From assembly GCF_019219075.1 (NCBI RefSeq), contig NZ_JAHUWJ010000003.1, positions 1 through 64,000 on the forward strand: 64,000 nucleotides of DNA, written 5' to 3'. How positions within the stretch are numbered: position 1 is the first letter of the stretch; each line of letters begins with the position of its first letter. The notes under the pieces are model-generated. The model saw only the letters and a list, made by a program, of their open reading frames with translations, was not told where the DNA came from and did not search any database. The stretch comes from Chitinophaga sp. sic0106 (lineage in GTDB: Bacteria; Bacteroidota; Bacteroidia; Chitinophagales; Chitinophagaceae). A program made the translations under genes and the position numbers. This document shows positions 38,927 to 49,000 of the stretch, piece after piece.

Positions 38927-40432
38927 ATGGGCATTGTAAGAAAACAGAGTTTATATTCCTCCATCTCCATTTATATTGGTTTTGCATTTGGTGCATTTAA
39001 TCAATTGGTACTGTTTCCCCGTTTACTGAACGCTGAGCAATATGGTCTTAAAGGTCTCCTGATTGATGTAGCCACCCTGATGGCAACTGTCGCATCCCTG
39101 GGCGCCGTTCCTGCTATTAATAAGTTCTTTCCGTTCTATAAAGACTATCTGACAAAGAAAAATAACGATCTCCCATATATCACCACCATAGTAGCAGCTA
39201 TAGGCTTTCTGCTTTTCGTTATCTTCTCCTTCATTTTTAAAGGGTTGATTATACAGAAGTTCAGCGGCAACTCCCAGCTGTTCATTGATTATTTTTACAT
39301 CGTATACCCCCTCACCTTCTTTATAATGGTTTACAACCTGCTGGAAGCCTTTGCCTGGGGATTGAAAAAAACGATCGCTTCCAACTTCCTGAAAGAAAAC
39401 CTACTGCGTGTAGCCACCACCGTTATATTGATCATTTACGCGATAGCACAGTTCCAATTCAGCACCTTTATGATACTGTTCTGCGTACCGTACGCATTGA
39501 TAGCAGTGTTGTTGTGGTGGGTAATCTATAGAACGGATGAGCTGAAAACCGTTCCCCGGCTGAGCAGCGTAACCAGGAGAATGAAAGGGCGTATCATGAT
39601 TTTTAGTGGCTACGTATTTTCTGCCAATGTATTTTCCCTGATAGCAAGAACCAATGACCTGCTGATTATGTCCAGCGTAATCGGCCTGGAAGCAGCAGGT
39701 GTTTACAGCATCGCCACTTTCGTGGCCAGCCTCATTGAGGTACCGCAACGGAGTATGTATTCAATTACCACACCAATCCTGTCGCAGGCCTGGAAAGACC
39801 GTGACCTGACCAAAATACAGTCCATCTATTCCAAAAGCTCTATTACGCTGATCATACTTGGATTCGGTATATTCGGCGTGATCTGGTGCAGTCAGCATAA
39901 CCTGGTGTTGTTCCTTAATCACTTCCTAAACCCTTCACAACAGGCTATTATCCCACAAATCATTCTGGTCCTTTGCATCGCCAAACTGATCGACCTCGTA
40001 ACAGGCGTGAATAACATTGTTATTCAAACCTCCAACTTCTGGCGCTTTGATTTTATCAGTGCGATCTCCTTTGTAATCGTATCGATTGTGCTTACTTATA
40101 TCCTACAGAAAAAAATGGCCATCGTTGGAGCGGCATACGCTACACTGATCGGCGTTTCGCTGAACAATATGGTCCGTTTCGCCTTTATCTGGATTAAATT
40201 CGGCATGCAGCCGCTGAGTTATAAAACGTTGATTACATTGGTGTTGGGCGTAGCCTGTATCGCCATCACCCTGCAAATCCCATTTGCCTGGAACCTGTAC
40301 GCAGATACGATCATCAGAAGTATCGTATTCGTAATTCTGTATGTACCTGCTGTAATAGGGCTGAGACTTTCGGAAGATATTAATGGCATGTGGACAATGG
40401 TCTATGAAAAAATCAGCAGGAAGCAGGCTTAA
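38927..40432 (+). CDS. Oligosaccharide flippase (Wzx/MurJ-like, MOP superfamily)
   Basis: The 501-residue protein has about 14 membrane helices and no signal peptide. It opens with IVRKQSLYSSISIYIGFAFG, where flippases of the polysaccharide biosynthesis family start, and a second homologous half begins near residue 215. It should flip an undecaprenyl-linked oligosaccharide across the inner membrane for a surface polysaccharide. It is convergent with a glycosyltransferase gene, and the two share a TTAA that supplies both stop codons. Confidence 0.88.
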   Translation: MGIVRKQSLYSSISIYIGFAFGAFNQLVLFPRLLNAEQYGLKGLLIDVATLMATVASLGAVPAINKFFPFYKDYLTKKNNDLPYITTIVAAIGFLLFVIFSFIFKGLIIQKFSGNSQLFIDYFYIVYPLTFFIMVYNLLEAFAWGLKKTIASNFLKENLLRVATTVILIIYAIAQFQFSTFMILFCVPYALIAVLLWWVIYRTDELKTVPRLSSVTRRMKGRIMIFSGYVFSANVFSLIARTNDLLIMSSVIGLEAAGVYSIATFVASLIEVPQRSMYSITTPILSQAWKDRDLTKIQSIYSKSSITLIILGFGIFGVIWCSQHNLVLFLNHFLNPSQQAIIPQIILVLCIAKLIDLVTGVNNIVIQTSNFWRFDFISAISFVIVSIVLTYILQKKMAIVGAAYATLIGVSLNNMVRFAFIWIKFGMQPLSYKTLITLVLGVACIAITLQIPFAWNLYADTIIRSIVFVILYVPAVIGLRLSEDINGMWTMVYEKISRKQA

Positions 40433-41187
40433 TACTTCTTCTTAACAACATAACGGGCAACAATATACAGGTGATGCAGGAAGTTGGATACCTTGCCATA
40501 ATACTGGTCCAGTATCCGGTAACGTTCCTTCCAGGCCAGGCGCTGCCGCTGCTTGGAAGTGCCTCCCACCCTGAATCCGGCTATCACCAGGTGTGTATTG
40601 CAACAGGTCTTCGCATGCTTTAATACCTGTATCATCCAGTCGATATCCGCACATACTTTGTATTGCAGATCATACGCCGGACTGATAGTACGCTTTACAA
40701 TAAATGCCTGGTGAGATACCACCATTCCATGCTGCAAACTTTTCCAGGTAAGCTGCTCCGGCACCTGATGCGGCGTTTGCTGCGACCTCAGTCCCAAAGG
40801 CTTGCCATCTTCCGTGAGAAACATGGCTTCTCCATAATATACATCCGCATCCGCACAGGTAGCAAATGCTTTGGTCAGCACATCGCTGTCATGCAGCAGA
40901 TCATCGGCATTAAGGAAGTAAACATAATCCCCGGTAGCCGCTTTCAAACCCTTATTCATGGCATCATACAGCCCTTTATCCTTTTCAGAAATGATAGTAG
41001 CTATGTGATCGCGGTACTTTTCCACCACCGCCATTGTACCATCTTTCGAAGCACCATCCACGATAATGAATTCAATATGCGGGTACGTTTGCGATAACAC
41101 GCTTTGAATCGTTTTCTCAATGTGCTTTTCCGCATTATAACATACCGTAATGATACTGATAACCGGGTTTGTTGTATGACTGGTCAC
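40429..41187 (-). CDS. Family 2 glycosyltransferase
   Basis: The 252-residue protein is a GT-A fold enzyme. ISIITVCYNAEKHIEKTIQS and FIIVDGASKDGT form the nucleotide-binding part, and YVYFLNADDLL is the DxD-like metal site (N-A-D-D). The C-terminal part is short and lacks membrane helices. It is the last gene of a five-gene leftward set (44-bp or smaller gaps, several overlaps) for building a surface glycan. Donor and acceptor sugars are not predictable. Confidence 0.9.
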   Translation of the reverse strand: MTSHTTNPVISIITVCYNAEKHIEKTIQSVLSQTYPHIEFIIVDGASKDGTMAVVEKYRDHIATIISEKDKGLYDAMNKGLKAATGDYVYFLNADDLLHDSDVLTKAFATCADADVYYGEAMFLTEDGKPLGLRSQQTPHQVPEQLTWKSLQHGMVVSHQAFIVKRTISPAYDLQYKVCADIDWMIQVLKHAKTCCNTHLVIAGFRVGGTSKQRQRLAWKERYRILDQYYGKVSNFLHHLYIVARYVVKKKY

Positions 41188-41199
41188 TGGTTCCTCTGT

Positions 41200-42441
41200 T
41201 TATGAATGTTTTGCTACCGCTGAAAACAGCTGATAATACTGCCTTGCAATAGTTTCCATTCCAAAATGATTGATAATATATTTTCTTGCCTGGGAAGAGA
41301 ATCGGGCACGCTTCTCCTCATTTGCCAGTAAATCCAGCACTGCTGTTGTAAACTGCCGGTAATCCCCGGGAGGGATGACATAGCCGGTTTGGCCATCTGA
41401 CACAATTTCTGCGCATCCGCCTACATCAAAGGTAATACAGGGCGTGGCACAACTGCCAGCCTCTATTAATACATTCGGCAGGGTATCAGCTTTTGTTGGG
41501 TAGATGAAGATGTCGCTGGCGCTGTAGCACTGCATCATTTTTTCTACTCCGCTTACATAACCTGTGTACACTCCTTTGAGGTGCTTGAATTCCACCGGCA
41601 GTCTGTCTTTCCCAATCATAAGCAGGTATACATCTCTATCCAGTTTTTCATCTAAGAGAGATAATACCTGTAGCAGTTCTTTACCGCCTTTAAACTCGCT
41701 GGCGAAAAGTCTTTCCGACACAAAGCTGATAACAGGGAGATCTTCTGTGAGTCCCAAAGCGGCTCTGGAAGCCAGTTTATCCTGCGGCTCATATTGGTCC
41801 GTATCAATGGGATTCGGAATATGATAGAGCGGCTTGTTTTGTGTGAGCGGGCTTTCCCTGGTCATGTTATACAACCATTCTGCCGGTGATACGATGTACA
41901 GATCACTCTTTGCATAGATTCGTTGTTTTCTGCGGATCAGGAAATTACCCGTATCGATCCCTGTGGTGGGCGAGTGTTTATATTCTCCCTTTGCCGGTAA
42001 ACCTGCCTTCCAGGAAGTATCCCCAAAAGTATGTGCCGCATTGGCGGTAAGTGCCCACATATCATGCAGCGTCCATACGATGGGCGCATATTCGGATAAT
42101 TTGGGCAGCAGCGCCGCGTCAAAGTAGCCACCATGAATGTTATGTAAACTGATCACATCCGGCTTAAACCTTTTCACCGTATCCATGATCACCGCTGATG
42201 AAAACGGGAACCATAGGTACTGCAATCCCATCAGGTTGCTGGCAACGTTCCAGCCTCTTTCTATAAAATTAATAGCGGCGCCTGTACGGGTCACCGTTAC
42301 GTTTTCCGCATTGGTATGATGCGTACCTGCTATAAAGTGATTGGTAGTATGGTAATATTTTTGCAGTGCCGCACCAATCCGTTGTCCGGCAATGGCAGCG
42401 CCCCCGCTATTCTCATACCTGTTTATAAAAAGTACTTTCAC
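41200..42441 (-). CDS. Family 4 glycosyltransferase
   Basis: The 413-residue protein has a GT-B fold. It opens with VLFINRYENSGGAAIAGQRI, and the C-terminal nucleotide-sugar site reads DIFIYPTKADTLPNVLIEAG (the E-x7-E motif ends in TLPNVLIEAGSCATP). It adds a sugar to the growing oligosaccharide. It lies 12 bp upstream of the GT2 gene and starts 3 bp after the deacetylase stop, so it is certainly in the same transcript. Confidence 0.9.
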   Translation of the reverse strand: MKVLFINRYENSGGAAIAGQRIGAALQKYYHTTNHFIAGTHHTNAENVTVTRTGAAINFIERGWNVASNLMGLQYLWFPFSSAVIMDTVKRFKPDVISLHNIHGGYFDAALLPKLSEYAPIVWTLHDMWALTANAAHTFGDTSWKAGLPAKGEYKHSPTTGIDTGNFLIRRKQRIYAKSDLYIVSPAEWLYNMTRESPLTQNKPLYHIPNPIDTDQYEPQDKLASRAALGLTEDLPVISFVSERLFASEFKGGKELLQVLSLLDEKLDRDVYLLMIGKDRLPVEFKHLKGVYTGYVSGVEKMMQCYSASDIFIYPTKADTLPNVLIEAGSCATPCITFDVGGCAEIVSDGQTGYVIPPGDYRQFTTAVLDLLANEEKRARFSSQARKYIINHFGMETIARQYYQLFSAVAKHS

Positions 42442-42444
42442 CTG

Positions 42445-43443
42445 TTATAGTTTAAAAAAGCGCTCCATCCTGGATGCAAATTCCTCCTCTTTCCAGTCCC
42501 TGACGAGGATACGAGGCAGTGCAAAGCGATTACTCCAGCTATGTACCTGTCCGTAATAGTTGGCACATACCATCTGTAACCCAAGCTCCTTGCAGGCTTT
42601 AATACTGTCGGCATTGTAATACCGCTTGCTGCCAAGGAATTTACGCCCGCCAAAAGGATAGGAAAAATGCTGGATGGGCTGCTGCAAAAGTGATTCCAGT
42701 ATTTCTTTGCTCTGACCTATTTCCTGTAGTTGCTGTGCGTAGGGCAACATGCCCACAGCCGGGTGGCGATGGGTGTGACAGCCGATTTGTACATACGGAC
42801 TGGCGGCCATCGCTTTCAGTTCATCGAAAGTCATCATGCGGTGGGATGGTCTGCCTTCAGACCCGCAACCCGCCCAACTGTAGAGGTATTGCATCGCACG
42901 ATCAATAACATCCGGTGCGCAAAACCGAAGGATGGCCTGCAAAGCGTAATAAGTACCAGTGATGGCTGCTGTGTCAACGGTGTTAAACGTGTGTGCAGCA
43001 CCGTTAATGTTAATGTGAAGTGTGTCCGGTAAAGTATTGCCGGTGAGCAACACCCGTTCCAGGTCATCCCACCATTGTTCTTTGGTAGTATTGAGTTTGG
43101 AAGTAGTAATATAAAACAATGCCGGCGTAGCCTGCTTTGTCATGATAGGTAAAGCTTCCAGGTAGTTATCCGCATAGCCGTCGTCAAAAGTTATGAGCAC
43201 GGACCGTTTCGGAAATGGCTTGCCTGACTGTGCATACGCCAGAAATTGGGCAGCATCCAAAACGTTATAGTTAGCTTGCAGATATTGTAACTGTGCATCG
43301 AAGTTGGCAGGGCTGACCGCCAGCTCCTGGGGGTCAGCAGCTAGGTTTGTAACCCGGTGATACAGCAGGATCACAGCCGGTTGCTGGATTTTGTTGGCTA
43401 CAAAGTTGCCAGCCGAAAATAGTATATCACTAAGCTTTCCCAT
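42445..43443 (-). CDS. Polysaccharide deacetylase (NodB/CE4 family)
   Basis: From the ATG at 43443 the protein is 332 residues. Motif 1 is LITFDDGYADNY (catalytic Asp pair), motif 2 is GCHTHRHP (metal histidines), and HFSYPFGG follows. The fold removes N- or O-acetyl groups from a glycan. An earlier in-frame ATG at 43572 would add 43 residues inside the previous gene and unlike the family; the 14-bp overlap from 43443 is more natural. Location among glycosyltransferases suggests it modifies the glycan made by this cluster. Confidence 0.85.
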   Translation of the reverse strand: MGKLSDILFSAGNFVANKIQQPAVILLYHRVTNLAADPQELAVSPANFDAQLQYLQANYNVLDAAQFLAYAQSGKPFPKRSVLITFDDGYADNYLEALPIMTKQATPALFYITTSKLNTTKEQWWDDLERVLLTGNTLPDTLHININGAAHTFNTVDTAAITGTYYALQAILRFCAPDVIDRAMQYLYSWAGCGSEGRPSHRMMTFDELKAMAASPYVQIGCHTHRHPAVGMLPYAQQLQEIGQSKEILESLLQQPIQHFSYPFGGRKFLGSKRYYNADSIKACKELGLQMVCANYYGQVHSWSNRFALPRILVRDWKEEEFASRMERFFKL

Positions 43444-44137
43444 TGGCGCTCTTCGTTGCTCTGATGCTGATGATAACAGGATACACCGGATCATGGTAAT
43501 CCAGTTCCTCACGCGTAACTTCCTCTGCGGAAATACCATGGAAAAGAGAGGTAGCTGCCAGTACATTACCATATGCCTGAACCGTTACATTGCCTTCTCC
43601 AAAAATTTCATCAAAAACCCGCTGGGCGGATTTGGTAGTAAAACGCCAGTAGTCGCCCCATCTTTGCATATCATAGGCAGAAATCTGTGATACACCTGCA
43701 AGGGTTGCCAGCAGCACACCGCCGGGTTTCAGCAGGTAATAGGCCCCTTCGATGGCCGTTTTATAATCGTATATGAAATTGAACGTTTGTGTACAGATAA
43801 AGCAGTCTATCTGGTTTTCAGGGAGAGATGTAATGTCCGTCAGGTCACCTTGTATCGTTACATGAGCGCCTTGCTGCGTATGCAATACCTCAAACTTCGT
43901 CACATGCTGACCGAACTGTTTTGAGTAGGAACTTTCTGCAATCTCCAGTACGTGACCGTGAATATCCGGTAAGTTTTTTTGCAGGAAACTTTCGATGTAA
44001 TAGCGGTCCACCGGGGTGCCACGATCAAATCCGAACGTCGTGGAAATAGGTTTTACACTGCGTAGGTTATTCCAGTTTAAAGGAGCTACTATTTCCCGTT
44101 TAAACTTCTTGAGTATCTTTTTAAGCATTGCCTGCAA
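43430..44137 (-). CDS. Class I SAM-dependent methyltransferase
   Basis: The 235-residue protein has motif I-like HVLEIAESSYSKQF, an acidic DLTDITSLPENQIDCFICTQ and LKPGGVLLATLAGVSQI, typical of methyltransferases acting on glycans or small molecules. The glycine-rich motif I is weaker than usual (E-I-A-E-S). An internal ATG at 44128 (Met4) is an alternative start. It overlaps both neighbours (17 and 14 bp), so all are co-translated. Confidence 0.82.
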   Translation of the reverse strand: MQAMLKKILKKFKREIVAPLNWNNLRSVKPISTTFGFDRGTPVDRYYIESFLQKNLPDIHGHVLEIAESSYSKQFGQHVTKFEVLHTQQGAHVTIQGDLTDITSLPENQIDCFICTQTFNFIYDYKTAIEGAYYLLKPGGVLLATLAGVSQISAYDMQRWGDYWRFTTKSAQRVFDEIFGEGNVTVQAYGNVLAATSLFHGISAEEVTREELDYHDPVYPVIISIRATKSANGKA

Positions 44138-45059
44138 TTTTGCGCCAGATTTTAATAAGCTTATCTCTTACTTTTTCCTTGATAGTCATCCCGGCATTCT
44201 TACGCAGAAAAACTCCGAAGCGCTTTTCAATATCCAGGTTATTCACCACGGGAATATCTTTCACCGGAATTACACCGGGATAGAGTTCAGTATAGGTATA
44301 GTCATGCACCGTGTAATGGTGAGTAGCACTCGGCACGTTACCATCGTGCCTTACCAGCGATTTTGTAGGATAAAGCGTCAGCATATCATGCAGGTAGGCG
44401 GCCGCTCTCCACCGGATTGCCCAGGAGCTTACCTTCCCCTGTTGCTGCTGGTGCAGCATTCTGAAAAACGGATAGCCACCCCAGAAATCAAATTCCGCTC
44501 TCAGGCCACGTTCGGTGATCTGTTGTATCAGCTTGGTGGAATCCGGCTCAAACTTACTCCAGGCGCGCGCCCAGGTACCCCAGCCCCAGCATCCCGGATC
44601 GTGTATGGTTAATGTTTCATCCGGATAACCGGCTGGTATTTCAATCGGGTACATATAACCGTGCACGGCGAGCATTTTTTCATTGTGCTCATATTTCACC
44701 AGTGCCTCATTAATATACGCCAGGAAATGCGGTGCTACCACCAGGTCATCTTCCAGCACAATAATTTTTCCGAACTGGTTCACAATTTTAGTGACTCCGT
44801 AAATGATGGAATTAGCCAGCCCCTTGTTTTGTGCCGCTTCTTCAATAATCACCTCCTTACACCACTGCCGGCTGCGTACGATTTTTCTCGTTTCCGCAAT
44901 CAATGCCAGCTGCTCTTCTGACGACCCCGGTTTAGGACCATCACAAAATACATATAAGGTGCTGCTTGCAGCTTCATTATTGCGACTTAAATGCTCTAAG
45001 GTACTGAGCGTCAGTTCAGGACGATTATAAACAAATAATACTACGGGAGCCAGTTCCAT
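44121..45059 (-). CDS. GT-A-type glycosyltransferase
   Basis: From the ATG at 45059 the protein is 312 residues and opens with MELAPVVLFVYNRPELTLST. The metal-binding block is IIVLEDDLVVAPHFLAYINE (Asp-Asp), and GCWGWGTWARAWSKF follows, as in GNT-I-like bacterial transferases. A start at 45176 would add 39 residues that read as random and is rejected. It is the first gene of the leftward glycan set. The 156 bp between it and the NlpC/P60 gene hold no gene that I can see. Confidence 0.86.
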   Translation of the reverse strand: MELAPVVLFVYNRPELTLSTLEHLSRNNEAASSTLYVFCDGPKPGSSEEQLALIAETRKIVRSRQWCKEVIIEEAAQNKGLANSIIYGVTKIVNQFGKIIVLEDDLVVAPHFLAYINEALVKYEHNEKMLAVHGYMYPIEIPAGYPDETLTIHDPGCWGWGTWARAWSKFEPDSTKLIQQITERGLRAEFDFWGGYPFFRMLHQQQQGKVSSWAIRWRAAAYLHDMLTLYPTKSLVRHDGNVPSATHHYTVHDYTYTELYPGVIPVKDIPVVNNLDIEKRFGVFLRKNAGMTIKEKVRDKLIKIWRKIAGNA

Positions 45060-45215
45060 CCAGGATATTCTATAATTACAAAGCCGTGAAAATAGCACAA
45101 AACCCACAATTAAACAAATATGCACCGCGCTCCGGCAAGGCCGGAAAGGCTGCATTGGTGGGTTGTACAGCACCATCCACTAACGTAACAGGTTATACGA
45201 AAAGAGTGCCCGGGG

Positions 45216-45899
45216 TTATAATCTGCCCGCGCCGGCATAATATTTTTTCCAGTACATTTCTTTCAGATCACTGATCATCACACCATTACTGGTGCTGGCA
45301 TGTACGAATTTATCATTATTGAGATAGATACCGACGTGTGAAATTCTTTTATGATGGATTTTGAAGAATACAAGATCACCTTCTCTGAGCTGCTGCTTAC
45401 CCAGGCGGGTAACCTGGCTATAAAGCTGTACGGAGTTACCAATGAGATTCAGTTGAAACACCGTGTTCATCAGGATGTTCACAAAACCGCTACAATCAAT
45501 GCCATCCCTGGTTTTTCCTCCCATCCGGTAAGGAGTGCCCATCCAGTCTTCAATGAAGTTATACAACCTGCCATTGAGCACCGCTTCTACCGGCACATCC
45601 AGCAACTGGGAATACTTAAACTGCCAGCTGGAAGCATTTTCGATAATGGAACTGCCCACACTCACATTGGAACTGATCGCCACATTTTTACTGTGGTTGG
45701 GATTTACGACCTCTTTTGGTTTTTGCCTTGTTGAAATGCCTTCAATAAACTGTACCCGCGATGCTGACTGGTTACCGGCAGTAGCTGAAGCCGATTTCCC
45801 CGCAGTTTTGGAAGTACTCTTATGGAGTGTCGAACAGGAACTAAGTGACAGTGCACATACCGATAATTTCACAATTAAATTCCTCTTTACACGCTTCAT
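45216..45899 (-). CDS. NlpC/P60 (C40) cell-wall peptidase lipoprotein
   Basis: The 227-residue lipoprotein (lipobox SLSSC, Cys22) has a Ser/Thr/Lys-rich linker to about 95 and a C-terminal NlpC/P60 domain. The catalytic residues are Cys136 in DGIDCSGFV, His188 in ISHVGIYL and His200 in FVHAST. It should cleave peptidoglycan cross-link peptides in the periplasm. It is divergent from dnaE, 141 bp away, and not obviously linked to the glycan genes downstream. Confidence 0.9.
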   Translation of the reverse strand: MKRVKRNLIVKLSVCALSLSSCSTLHKSTSKTAGKSASATAGNQSASRVQFIEGISTRQKPKEVVNPNHSKNVAISSNVSVGSSIIENASSWQFKYSQLLDVPVEAVLNGRLYNFIEDWMGTPYRMGGKTRDGIDCSGFVNILMNTVFQLNLIGNSVQLYSQVTRLGKQQLREGDLVFFKIHHKRISHVGIYLNNDKFVHASTSNGVMISDLKEMYWKKYYAGAGRL

Positions 45900-46040
45900 A
45901 AATTCTGGACTGGTTAATTTTTCGCTAAAATATTTAAGATTTTCGAATTTCCATGAGGGAGTTCCTGCTAAATTTACTCACATAGAACGCTTTAAGGAAT
46001 ATTTTCCGACATTTGCTGTCTGACAAAAGAGGATAGCAAG

Positions 46041-49000
46041 ATGAATTTCTCCCACTTACACGTACACACGCAATTTTCCCTGCTGGATGGTGCTGCCGAC
46101 ATAAAATCGCTGTATAAAAAAGCGATGGCTTCTAATCAGCCCGCACTGGCTATTACAGACCATGGAAATATGTTCGGTGTATTTCAGTTTGTGGCAGAAG
46201 CTTACAATAACAAACTGAACCCCGGCGATCCAAAAGATAAACGGCTGAAAGTAAAACCTATTGTGGGCTGCGAATTTTATCTCGTGGAAAACCGCCACAA
46301 ACGTGCTTTCACCCGCGAAGAAAAAGATATCCGCTACCACCAGGTATTACTCGCAAAAGATGATGAAGGTTACCGCAACCTCATCAAACTCTGCTCCCTG
46401 GGCTATATGGAAGGGCTGTATGGTAAATACCCCCGTATCGATAAGGAACTGGTGCTTCAGTACCACAAAGGCCTGATAGCCACTACCTGCTGCCTCGGCG
46501 CCTCCGTACCCAAAACCATCCTCCGCAAAGGCGAAGAGGAAGGTGAAAAGGAATTCAGATGGTGGCTCGATCTCTTTGGTGAGGACTTCTATGTAGAGCT
46601 CCAGCGCCACGGCATCCCGGAACAGGAACAGGTAAACGCAGTACTGCTGCGCTTCGCAAAAAAATACAATGTAAAAATCATTGCCTCCAACGACTCCCAC
46701 TACGTGGATCAGGCGGATGCCAATGCACACGATATCCTCCTTTGTATCAACACCGGCGAAAAGAAAAGTACGCCAACCATGAAGGAGTTCGCAGACGACG
46801 ACGTGTCCATGAAAAACAGACGCTTCGCCTTCTATAACGACCAATTCTATTTCAAAACCACGGAAGAAATGTCGGCCCTGTTCCACGATCTTCCGCAGGC
46901 CATCGATAATACCAACGAAATCGTAGATAAAGTACAGCTGCTGGACCTCAAAAGAGATATCCTGCTGCCTAACTTCCCCATCCCTAAAGAGTTTTTCACG
47001 CAGGACCAGTACCTGCGCCACCTCACCTTCGAAGGCGCCCGCACCCGCTACTCGGAAATGACCGCCGATGTGGAAGAACGCCTCAATTTCGAACTGCAGG
47101 TAATTGAAAACATGGGATTTGCCGGGTACTTCCTCATCGTGTCCGACTTCATCAAAGCAGGCCGCGATCTGGGCGTGTTCATCGGCCCCGGCCGTGGATC
47201 GGCTGCCGGTTCCGCAGTAGCATACTGCATCGGTATCACCAACATCGACCCAATTAAATACAACCTCCTGTTTGAGCGTTTCCTTAACCCGGAACGTAAG
47301 AGCATGCCCGATATTGATACGGACTTCGATGATGAAGGCCGCCAGAAAGTAATCGACTACGTAGTACAGAAATACGGCCGTAACCAGGTAGCACAAATCA
47401 TTACCTATGGTACCATGGCCGCCAAAATGAGTATCAAGGACGTGGCCCGTGTAATGGACCTCCCACTGCCCGACTCCAACGCCCTCGCCAAACTGGTGCC
47501 GGATAAACCAGGCATCCAGCTGGACCGTATCTTCAACGCCCCGCTGGATGGGGATAAAAGCCTGGCCGATAAAGAAGGCCTCGCCGGAGAAGATATCGAG
47601 AACGTTAAAAAACTCCGTGAACTCATCAAAGGAGAAGACCTCCAGGGGGAAGTACTCCGCGAAGCCTGCGTACTCGAAGGCTCCGTGCGTAATACCGGTA
47701 TCCACGCAGCGGGTATCATCATTGCCCCGCAGGACCTCTACGATCTGATCCCCGTGTCCACCGCCAAAGACTCCGACCTCCTCGTTACCCAGTTCGAGGG
47801 TAGCATCATCGAGAACGCCGGCGTTATCAAAATGGACTTCCTGGGGCTTAAAACCCTCACCATCATCAAAAATGCCCTGGAACTGATCCGTCAGAACCAC
47901 GGCGTGGTGATCGATATCGACTATATCCCCCTGGACGACGAAAAGACGTACGAGCTCTATCAGAAAGGTGAAACCAACGCTACGTTCCAGTTCGAGTCTG
48001 CCGGTATGCAAAAATACCTGCGCGAACTCAAACCGGACCGTTTCGATGATCTGATTGCCATGAACGCCTTGTACCGTCCGGGACCACTGGAGTACATCCC
48101 GGCGTTTATCCGCCGTAAACACGGACTGGAACCCACCACCTACGACCTGGCCGAAATGGAGGAATACCTCAACGATACCTACGGTATCACGGTATACCAG
48201 GAGCAGGTGATGTTGCTCAGCCAGAAGCTCGCCGGCTTCTCCAAAGGAGATGCTGACGTACTCCGTAAGGCTATGGGTAAAAAACAAAAAGCCGTACTGG
48301 ATAAAATGAAATCACAGTTTATGGAAGGCTGCCAGAAAAACGGGCATGACCTCAAAATCTGTGATAAAGTATGGACCGACTGGGAAGCGTTTGCATCCTA
48401 TGCGTTCAATAAATCCCACGCTACCTGCTATGCGTTCGTAGCCTACCAAACCGCTTACCTCAAAGCCCACTACCCTGCTGAATATATGGCTGCCGTACTT
48501 AATAACGCCAGCAATATTGAGAAAATCACCTTCTTCATGGAGGAGTGTAAACGTATGGGCATCGACGTATTGCCGCCGGATGTCAATGAATCGTTCAAAG
48601 GCTTTGCAGTGAACAAACAGGGCCAGGTCCGCTTTGGCCTGGGGGGCCTCAAAGGCGTGGGTGAAGCAGCCGTGGAAAACCTGCTGGAAGAGCGTAAGAA
48701 AGAGGGCAACTACAAATCTATATTCGATTTTATCAAACGCGTGAACCAACGCGCTGTCAATAAAAAATCACTGGAGGCCCTGGCCATGTCCGGCGCCTTC
48801 GACCTGTTCCCGGAACTCCACCGTGCGCAGTATTTTCATAAACCAGAAAATGATCCCCTCTCCGGCCTGGACCGCATTGTAAAGTTCGGCCAGCAGGTAA
48901 GTGCAGGATCTTCCAATATCGGCAGCCTCTTTGGCGCCGATGAACTCCCGGATGTAGAACCACCGAAAATCCCACCCTGCGACCATTGGCCGCTGATCAT

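Noticed and set aside
46347..48287. 646-codon open frame antisense to dnaE
   Set aside because: It is the shadow of the strongly codon-biased dnaE frame; the translation is compositionally odd and shows no domain.
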